Source: Candidatus Woesearchaeota archaeon
GTDB taxonomy: Archaea; Nanobdellota; Nanobdellia; Woesearchaeales; JAHWIC01
Length of the DNA: 64,000 nucleotides
NCBI GenBank assembly: GCA_019322485.1
Contig: JAHWIK010000003.1
Location: 1 to 64,000, forward strand
Reading direction: 5' to 3'
The notes under the pieces were generated by a model. That model saw only the letters and a program-made list of their open reading frames with translations. It had not been told where the DNA came from and did no database searches. Within the stretch, counting starts at the first letter, position 1, and every line of letters begins with the position of its first letter. Both the position numbers and the translations under genes were made by a program. Below are positions 58,940 to 64,000 of the stretch, in pieces.

Positions 58940-60145
58940 ATGAAATACATAATCTTCCTTGGGGACGGTATGGGCGACTATGCCCTCAAAGAATTAGACG
59001 GAAAAAGCCCTTTGCAGGCAGCTAGAACGCCAAACATGGACTGGATAGCTGCTAAAGGCCGTGTGGGCAGGTTAATTACAATCCCAAAAGGGCTGCCTCC
59101 TGGCTCTGATGTTGCTAATCTTTCTGTTCTAGGTTATGACCCAAAGGAATGCTATACGGGCAGAGGACCATTAGAAGCTGCATCTATGGGTGTAGAGCTT
59201 AGCAAGGATGACATTGCTTTTAGATGTAATTTAATAACTGAAAAGAATGGGGTATTAAATGATTATTCTGCTGGCCATATCTCAAATGAGGAAGCAGCTG
59301 AGTTGATGAGAGTTGTACAGGTTGAGTTTGGCAAGCCAGATGTGGAGTTCCATAATGGTGTAAGCTACAGGCATTTGCTTGTTTTGAAAAATGGAAATTT
59401 CTCTGAAAAGGTTGATTGTACACCACCGCATGATGTTATTGGGGATAAGATAGCCAAATGTTTGGTAAAGGCAAAATCAGGAGATGGTGAAAAGACAACA
59501 CATCTGCTTAACAAGATGATTCTTGACTCCAAAAATATATTGTCAAGGCATCCGGTTAATATGAGCAGGGTCAAGAATGGAATGAATCCTGGCAATATGA
59601 TATGGCCCTGGTCGCCTGGAAAAAAGCCGTCAATAAAATCTTTTCAAGAGCTTTACGGGATAAAAGGAGCTGCAATATCAGCTGTTGATATAATATTTGG
59701 CTTGGGTGTTTATGCTGGCTTTAAACCGATAAAGGTCGAAGGAGCAACTGGTTTGTACAATACAAATTACGAAGGAAAGGCAGATGCCTGTATCAAGGCT
59801 TTGGAAGACTTTGACCTGGTGTTTGTGCATGTTGAGGCGCCTGATGAAGCCAGTCATGGCGGTGATTTAAAACTTAAGATAAAAACAATAGAGGACTTTG
59901 ACAAAAGACTGGTTGGCAGGGTATTGAAAAAGGTTGATTTAAAGAAAACAACTATTGCTGTTTTACCTGATCATTTAACGCCGGTAAAGGTAAAGACCCA
60001 TGTTAGCGAGCCGGTTCCTTTTGCAATCTATAATCCTAAGGCCAGGAAAGACTCTGTAAAGTTCTTTAACGAGTTTTCAGCTGAATTAGGTTCACTTGGA
60101 ACAATAAAGCCAAAAGAATTTATCAAAACATTTTTAGGTATGTAA
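58940..60145 (+). CDS. ApgM-family phosphotransferase: phosphoglycerate mutase or homoserine kinase (401 aa)
   Basis: The alkaline-phosphatase-superfamily start is FLGDGMGDYALKELDGKSPL, then PPGSDVANLSVLGYDP (catalytic Ser, near residue 55) and CTPPHDVIGDKI. The end has VHVEAPDEASHGGD and VLPDHLTPVKVKTH. These are the ApgM motifs of cofactor-independent phosphoglycerate mutase. An ApgM-related subfamily beside threonine genes has been proposed as homoserine kinase. Position right after thrC makes that role equally likely, so no symbol is given. The DUF1015 gene follows by one base. Confidence 0.9.
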   Translation: MKYIIFLGDGMGDYALKELDGKSPLQAARTPNMDWIAAKGRVGRLITIPKGLPPGSDVANLSVLGYDPKECYTGRGPLEAASMGVELSKDDIAFRCNLITEKNGVLNDYSAGHISNEEAAELMRVVQVEFGKPDVEFHNGVSYRHLLVLKNGNFSEKVDCTPPHDVIGDKIAKCLVKAKSGDGEKTTHLLNKMILDSKNILSRHPVNMSRVKNGMNPGNMIWPWSPGKKPSIKSFQELYGIKGAAISAVDIIFGLGVYAGFKPIKVEGATGLYNTNYEGKADACIKALEDFDLVFVHVEAPDEASHGGDLKLKIKTIEDFDKRLVGRVLKKVDLKKTTIAVLPDHLTPVKVKTHVSEPVPFAIYNPKARKDSVKFFNEFSAELGSLGTIKPKEFIKTFLGM

Positions 60146-60146
60146 A

Positions 60147-61433
60147 GTGGTTGAGATAACTCCTTTCAAGGGCTTGTTTTACAGCAAAGAAAAGATAAAA
60201 GATTTTAGATTTGTTGTAACGCCGCCCTATGATGTTATATCTGAAGAAGAAAAGAAGATATTCCTAGCTGATTCTCCATACAACCTAGCTCATGTCCTTC
60301 TTCCTGAAAACGGAGAGAACAGATACACAAATGCAGCTGAGCTTATGAAGAAATGGGTTAGTGAGGGTGTATTGGTTAATGATGATGAGGCCTGCATCTA
60401 TGTTTATGCCCAGGAATATATTCTTAAGAAATACAGGAAAAAACCAGTTAGAAAGGTAAGGAAGGGGTTTATTGCTTTAGCAAAATTAGAGGATTATGAA
60501 AAAAAAGTGATTCTGCCTCATGAAAAAACACTTTCAAAGCCAAAAGAGGATAGAATGAATCTGATGAAGGCTGTTCACGCAAACTTAGGCCAGCTGTTTA
60601 TGCTGTACCACGATGCAAATGGTGTTATGACCCAGATTATTGAGGCTGAGGCAAAGAAAGAGCCATTCATAGAATTTACTGATTCAAGCGGCATAAAACA
60701 TACTTTATGGAAGGTTTCTGATAAGGTTGAGATTGACAATATACAAAAAGAAATGGCTGATAGAAAGACCTACATTGCTGACGGCCATCATAGATATGAG
60801 ACTGCGCTTAATTTCAGCAAAGACAATCCTGAGCTAGAAGGCGCTCAGTACAGGATGATGACCTTGATTAATGTTGATGATGAAGGTTTATTGGTTTTGC
60901 CAACACATAGGTTAGTCCATAATTTGGAAAGCCTTGAGCTTAAGAAACTAGAAGGAGATTTATTGAAAGAGTTTGATTTAGAGATTTATGAGTTTGATGA
61001 TGCTAACGAAGAACTCCAAAGAAATAAGATGCTTGATAGAATGAAGGGAAGATTCAAAAAGCATGTTTTTGGAATGCTTTGCAAAGGAATGAAAAGGTAT
61101 TATCTTATTACATTAAAGGATAATAAAACAGTTGCGAACGAGAATGTCTCAAAAAGGCTTGATGTCTCAATATTACATGACCTTATTTTAGATAAATTAT
61201 TAGGAATTGATGCAGAGGCTTTGAAATCCCAAAAATATGCTGATTATGTGAAAGGTGAGCCAGAAGATGCTATTAAAGCGCTTAAGGAAAAAGATTATCA
61301 GCTTGCTTTCTTTTTGAACCCAACCAAGATAAATGAGGTTTTAGAAGTTGCAGATGCTGGTGCAACAATGCCTCAGAAGTCTACTTTCTTCTATCCTAAG
61401 CTGGTTTCTGGGTTGGTTATGTATAAGTTCTAG
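60147..61433 (+). CDS. DUF1015 family protein (428 aa)
   Basis: DUF1015 proteins are about this length and have conserved TPPYDVISEEE at the N-terminus, GFIALAKLEDYEKKVILPHE near residue 105, and the HHRYETAL motif (IADGHHRYETALNF, near residue 215). All are visible. The end has ATMPQKSTFFYPKLVSGLVM. Biochemical function is not firmly known; in bacteria the gene often sits with serine or other amino-acid genes. The start is GTG at 60147, one base after the ApgM stop. The gene is thus part of the thrC operon, and threonine or serine metabolism is the best guess. Confidence 0.9.
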   Translation: MVEITPFKGLFYSKEKIKDFRFVVTPPYDVISEEEKKIFLADSPYNLAHVLLPENGENRYTNAAELMKKWVSEGVLVNDDEACIYVYAQEYILKKYRKKPVRKVRKGFIALAKLEDYEKKVILPHEKTLSKPKEDRMNLMKAVHANLGQLFMLYHDANGVMTQIIEAEAKKEPFIEFTDSSGIKHTLWKVSDKVEIDNIQKEMADRKTYIADGHHRYETALNFSKDNPELEGAQYRMMTLINVDDEGLLVLPTHRLVHNLESLELKKLEGDLLKEFDLEIYEFDDANEELQRNKMLDRMKGRFKKHVFGMLCKGMKRYYLITLKDNKTVANENVSKRLDVSILHDLILDKLLGIDAEALKSQKYADYVKGEPEDAIKALKEKDYQLAFFLNPTKINEVLEVADAGATMPQKSTFFYPKLVSGLVMYKF

Positions 61434-61471
61434 ACGAAAGGTTTATAAACCGAATTTCGTTCCTCACTACT

Positions 61472-61660
61472 ATGGGAAGAATAAAGACACAGTTAATCAA
61501 GAGAATCAGTAATGAGTTAGTTAAAGAACATAGAGATGAATTTAAAGACAGCTTTGAGAACAACAAAGCAATTGTAGGAAAACTAACTGACGTAGAAAGC
61601 AAAAAATTAAGAAATGGCATCGCAGGTTATATTACTAGGCTTCTTAAGGAAGCTGAATAG
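61472..61660 (+). CDS. rps17e: Ribosomal protein S17e (62 aa)
   Basis: This archaeal/eukaryotic 30S protein starts MGRIKTQLIKRISNELVKEH and ends with LRNGIAGYITRLLKEAE, as in the family. It has the usual length. TTTATAAACCG (about 61441-61451) is its TATA box, 20 bases before the ATG. It is a solid marker of an archaeal genome. It is followed by alba, with a GGGGGTCG sequence just ahead of the alba start. Confidence 0.95.
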   Translation: MGRIKTQLIKRISNELVKEHRDEFKDSFENNKAIVGKLTDVESKKLRNGIAGYITRLLKEAE

Positions 61661-61685
61661 AAACAACTAGTGGGGGTCGACAAAA

Positions 61686-61967
61686 ATGGCAGAAGACAAC
61701 AATATTTTTATCGGAAACAAGCCATTCATGAACTATGTGACAGGTGTGGTGATGCAGTTCACCGCAAAGAACGCAAGTGAAGTGACTGTGAAAGCAAGAG
61801 GCAAGTTTATCAGCAGAGCTGTAGACGTTGCTGAAGTGGCCTCAAAAAGATTTCTTGAAGGAATTGTTGGAGTACAGGGTATCCAGATAGACTCCGAAGG
61901 ATTCCAGAACAAGGAAGGGCGAGACGTACGAGTTTCAACCATTGAGATAACCCTAGCAAAGAAGTAA
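61686..61967 (+). CDS. alba: Chromatin protein Alba (93 aa)
   Basis: Alba binds DNA and RNA and shapes archaeal chromatin. IFIGNKPFMNYVTGVVMQFT is the characteristic N-terminal strand and helix, with the conserved Lys in the GNKP loop. VTVKARGKFISRAVDVAEVA and VRVSTIEITLAKK complete the fold. Length is typical. The ribosome-binding site TGGGGGTCG lies close upstream. A T-rich terminator follows the stop. Confidence 0.96.
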   Translation: MAEDNNIFIGNKPFMNYVTGVVMQFTAKNASEVTVKARGKFISRAVDVAEVASKRFLEGIVGVQGIQIDSEGFQNKEGRDVRVSTIEITLAKK

Positions 61968-61968
61968 A

Positions 61969-61993
61969 TTCTTATTTTTTCTTTTATTTTTTT
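61969..61993 (+). terminator. T-rich terminator after alba
   Basis: TTCTTATTTTTTCTTTTATT and further T bases follow the alba stop. The tract separates the protein genes from the RNA transcript that starts at about 62031. Confidence 0.65.
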
Positions 61994-62000
61994 AGGGTAA

Positions 62001-62124
62001 TTTTATATAGTTGTTATTTTACAATCCAACCTATGGGCCTAAGCATAACAACTGGTTATGCTCAGTTGACACGCAAGGTGGGTTTCCTTCCCTTCGGTCA
62101 GTCAAGCCCACAAAAAGGAAACAT
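62001..62124 (+). ncRNA. Structured RNA candidate (leader or separate RNA) with promoter, before tRNA-Arg
   Basis: TTTTATATAG (62001-62010) is a TATA box; a transcript would start near 62031-62035. It holds an 8-bp hairpin AGCATAAC/GTTATGCT (62042-62049 with 62055-62062, loop AACTG). A stem GTGGGTTT/AAGCCCAC follows (62078-62085 with 62104-62111, one U-G pair). A crossing 8-bp match GTTTCCTT/AAGGAAAC lies at 62082-62089 and 62115-62122, so it competes with, or forms a pseudoknot with, the second stem. GGGCCTA plus AGCATAA at its start also mirrors the first bases of the tRNA. No known RNA family is recognised. Confidence 0.5.
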
Positions 62125-62210
62125 GGGCCTATAGCATAATGGATAGTGCGACCGGCTTCGGTTTTCAAAGCAGAAACCGGTTGATCCGGGTTCGAATCCT
62201 GGTAGGCTCA
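62125..62210 (+). tRNA. tRNA-Arg (anticodon UCG) with a 14-nt intron
   Basis: The cloverleaf folds by eye. The acceptor is GGGCCTA with TAGGCTC (one G-U). The D arm is GCAT/AGTGC-type with GG in the loop. The anticodon stem is ACCGG (62151-62155) with CCGGT (62177-62181), and the T arm is CCGGG/CCTGG around TTCGAAT. The anticodon loop is C-U-U-C-G-G then A after removal of 62162-62175, the usual intron site between positions 37 and 38. G37 suits a tRNA reading CGN codons. CCA is not encoded. Other alignments leave no U33. Confidence 0.88.
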
Positions 62211-62370
62211 TTTTATTCTTAAAAATCCCAAAATTTAAATAGCACCTATACATTCCTAATCCTATCATGAAAATGAGTGGTTGTATTCCGGCACAGTGAA
62301 GCTTTTTCTAGATACAACTCTATAATTAACAGTAAACTTTATATAAGAAAAATAGAGGGTTATTACTAAA
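62211..62370 (+). promoter_or_regulatory. Intergenic region with two promoters, possible 10-aa peptide, proC promoter
   Basis: AAATTTAAATAG (62231-62242) is a TATA-like box 25 bases before an ATG at 62267, which opens a 10-residue frame (MKMSGCIPAQ, stop at 62297-62299) followed by TTTTTCT. A second TATA box, AAACTTTATATAAG (62334-62347), lies 23 bases before the proC ATG. The short unit might be a small RNA or peptide; evidence is only positional. Confidence 0.45.
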
Positions 62371-63168
62371 ATGGTAGCTATAGGACTAGTCGGAGCTGGA
62401 AAGATGGCTGAAGCATTGATTAAAGCTATTCTGAAGGCTAATATTACAAAGAATATAACAGCTAGTGACGTAAGCAGCAAAAGATTAGATTACATCAAAA
62501 AAGCATTGAAAATAAAAACAACTAAAAGCAACAAAGAGGTTGTTAAGCAAGCTGATGTTCTGATTCTAGCTATAAAGCCACAGAACATGGCAGATGTTCT
62601 TAGTGAAATAAAGAATGATGTTACAAACAAGCATTTGATTGTTTCAATAGCAGCTGGAGTAAAGATTGATTTTATCCAGGAAAAGCTTGGAGACAAGAAT
62701 CGGGTTATAAGGGTAATGCCAAATACTCCCTGCTTAGTTGGAGAGATGGCAGCTGGTTTTGCAGCCGGAAGGTATGCAAAGGACAAGGATATCAAACTAG
62801 TTGCAACAATATTGAATTCAGCAGGCAAGGCATATGTTGTCTGCGAGGACATGCTTGATGCTGTAACTGGTTTATCAGGTTCAGGGCCTGCTTTCCTGGC
62901 TTATGTGCTAGAAGCAATGATTGAGGGCGGGGTAAAGCAGGGCTTAAGCAAGGATGTTGCTACAGAGCTGGCAATGCAGACAATGAAAGGTACTGGAAAG
63001 CTGCTGCAGGAAACTGGCTTATCACCAAAAGAGCTTATTGATATGGTCAGCTCGCCAGGCGGAACAACAATTGCCGGAAGAAAGGTACTTGAAAAATCTG
63101 ATGTTAAGAAAATATTAGAGAAAACAGTAGGTGCAGCTACGAAAAGAAGCAAGGAGTTGGGGAAATGA
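62371..63168 (+). CDS. proC: Pyrroline-5-carboxylate reductase ProC (265 aa)
   Basis: ProC makes proline from pyrroline-5-carboxylate with NAD(P)H. GLVGAGKMAEALIKAIL is the nucleotide-binding start. ILAIKPQNMADVL, RVMPNTPCLVGEMAAGF and the signature VTGLSGSGPAFLAYVLEAMI with SSPGGTTIAG are present. The leaderless promoter fixes the ATG at 62371. The stop overlaps the sigma-like gene by 4 bases, and proA begins just after that gene. So the three genes form one transcript. proB would be expected nearby beyond the window. Confidence 0.97.
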   Translation: MVAIGLVGAGKMAEALIKAILKANITKNITASDVSSKRLDYIKKALKIKTTKSNKEVVKQADVLILAIKPQNMADVLSEIKNDVTNKHLIVSIAAGVKIDFIQEKLGDKNRVIRVMPNTPCLVGEMAAGFAAGRYAKDKDIKLVATILNSAGKAYVVCEDMLDAVTGLSGSGPAFLAYVLEAMIEGGVKQGLSKDVATELAMQTMKGTGKLLQETGLSPKELIDMVSSPGGTTIAGRKVLEKSDVKKILEKTVGAATKRSKELGK

Positions 63169-63740
63169 TTGATGATGCAGTTCAAGCAGATAATCCTGTT
63201 GTAAGGCTCTTGGTAGAAGATATGGGTAATGGCAGGCAGTTCTACGATGCAATGGTAGTATATGCACGAAGAATAGTGGGTCATTATGCTGAAGATGTTG
63301 TTTGTTCTGCAATAGAGAAGGCCATGATAAATGGTCATCAATGTATAGATAGCCCTAAAGGGTGGTTTGCATCTGCAGTAAGGACTGTAGCAATAGATTA
63401 TCGGAGACATAAAGGAAGCGGAATGTATGCGGAAAATGTATGGCATCTTGAGGTTGATTACCAACAGGATGGAAGAGACCTATTGCAAAAATTATGTGAT
63501 GATGAAGTTAGAAGGGAGAGAGAAGAAATTGTACAGGATGTTGTTAATAGGATTGATTTTCCACATAGAGCAGCGATTGTGCTGTCTGAGTTTTATGGGA
63601 TGAGTTATAGAGAGATCTCGGAAATTTTGGAGATCATTGAAGGCACAGCATGGAGCAGAGTACATAACGCAAAAAGGAAGCTTGCGGAAGAGCTCATAAA
63701 GACAGGATCTATGGATAGATTAAGATGGTTAGGGTCATAA
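63165..63740 (+). CDS. ECF-type sigma-factor-like protein (191 aa)
   Basis: The protein has the two-domain layout of bacterial ECF sigma factors. Region 2 is about residues 25-85 (QFYDAMVVYARRIVGHYAED, then GWFASAVRTVAIDYRRHKG). Region 4 is about 118-177 (NRIDFPHRAAIVLSEFYGMS, then YREISEILEI, GTAWSRVHNAKRKLAEEL), a clear sigma-4 HTH. An archaeal RNA polymerase uses TBP and TFB, so this is unexpected. Possible roles are a DNA-binding regulator, a plasmid/virus-derived factor or a repurposed gene. It overlaps proC by 4 bases and precedes proA by one base, so it is expressed with the proline pathway. Confidence 0.88.
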   Translation: MIDDAVQADNPVVRLLVEDMGNGRQFYDAMVVYARRIVGHYAEDVVCSAIEKAMINGHQCIDSPKGWFASAVRTVAIDYRRHKGSGMYAENVWHLEVDYQQDGRDLLQKLCDDEVRREREEIVQDVVNRIDFPHRAAIVLSEFYGMSYREISEILEIIEGTAWSRVHNAKRKLAEELIKTGSMDRLRWLGS

Positions 63741-63741
63741 A

Positions 63742-64000
63742 ATGACTGCAACAAAACAAGCAAAAGAAGCAAATCAAGCAGCAATTAAACTAGCTTCAGC
63801 TGAAACAAAAGCAAAGAATGAGGCTTTGAAAAGAATAGCTAACGCTCTGAAGAAGAATAAGAAGAAGATTATCAGTGAGAATAAGAAAGATTTAGCCTAT
63901 GCTGAGAAAATAAATCTAAAGAATTCATTGATTAAAAGATTAAAGGTTGATGGTTCAAAACTAAAGGAAATGTTTGAGAATGTAAAGAGTGTTGCTAAGC
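63742..64000 (+). CDS. proA: Glutamate-5-semialdehyde dehydrogenase ProA, partial
   Basis: ProA reduces glutamyl phosphate to the semialdehyde. The first 86 residues are visible: AKEANQAAIKLASAETKAKN, then LKRIANALKKNKKKIISENK and KDLAYAEKINLKNSLIKRL with VDGSKLKEMFENVKSVAK, the normal N-terminus of the family. The frame runs out of the window. It begins one base after the sigma-like gene, so proC, the sigma-like gene and proA are one operon. Confidence 0.9.
   Translation, partial: MTATKQAKEANQAAIKLASAETKAKNEALKRIANALKKNKKKIISENKKDLAYAEKINLKNSLIKRLKVDGSKLKEMFENVKSVAK

Noticed and set aside
62035..62124. A second tRNA gene or tRNA pseudogene upstream of tRNA-Arg
   Set aside because: The first 14 bases mimic the tRNA, but no T-loop motif (TTCRA) or matching acceptor end is found. 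The internal stems do not form a cloverleaf.
62125..62210. Reading the tRNA as an intron-less gene with a long variable arm
   Set aside because: Stems around GGTTT/AAACC place A or G at position 33 and leave no standard anticodon loop. The intron model pairs all arms and gives U33 and G37.
1..64000. Insertion sequences, prophage or integrated plasmid
   Set aside because: No transposase, integrase, capsid or replication genes and no terminal inverted repeats were recognised. The sigma-like and rib genes are the only hints of transfer.

Overview
The window is AT-rich archaeal DNA. The evidence is a TFB gene with a B-type zinc ribbon, Alba, ribosomal protein S17e, a Dph2-like diphthamide enzyme, an archaeal-size isoleucyl-tRNA synthetase, TATA boxes (TTTATATA/TTTAAAT types) about 25 bases ahead of start codons, GGTGA ribosome-binding sites and an intron-bearing tRNA-Arg. 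The small genes, giant glycosylation-site-rich surface proteins and patchwork of bacterial-type enzymes fit a DPANN-like archaeon (Woesearchaeota/Pacearchaeota type). That placement is inference; there is no rRNA here.

Bases 1-31000 are a surface-protein and protease region. It starts with a giant protein, cut by the window edge, that carries a subtilisin (S8) domain, an S-layer-like domain, a complete papain-like (C1A) domain and near-identical Ig-like repeats. Next come small unknown genes, a tandem RRM-like protein and an intracellular subtilase whose catalytic Asp is Asn. A winged-helix gene overlaps the start of a 2244-residue protein with a huge Ig-like ectodomain and a polytopic membrane half. 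After diphthamide and U32 genes, a minus-strand operon runs RHH protein - S8 protease - S8 protease - RHH protein - PGF-pre-PGF membrane protein, with genes that overlap or abut. SppA and an RDD membrane protein follow. The membrane-anchored products share one short helical cytoplasmic tail.

Bases 31000-41500 are mostly housekeeping and small unknown genes: TFB, IleS, two lipoprotein-like proteins, a bacterial-type GTP cyclohydrolase II, an ACT-domain protein and an APH-family kinase.

Bases 41500-57640 hold an arginine regulon. argG-like, argJ, argB, argD, argC and argG form one tight operon and argH is separate. Both units start behind almost identical operator-promoter blocks of about 65 bp. 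ribD, ribB and four small genes lie between them. argS and an arginase-family gene follow. No ornithine carbamoyltransferase or carbamoyl-phosphate synthase is in the window.

Bases 57640-64000 contain thrC, an ApgM-family gene that may be a homoserine kinase, DUF1015, rps17e, alba, a structured RNA candidate, tRNA-Arg(UCG), proC, an ECF sigma-factor-like gene and the start of proA. The sigma-like gene is translationally coupled to proC and unexpected in an archaeon with TFB. The strongest leads are the dual-protease fusion, the DNA-binding-protein/surface-protein coupling pattern, the duplicated arginine operator and the sigma-like gene.
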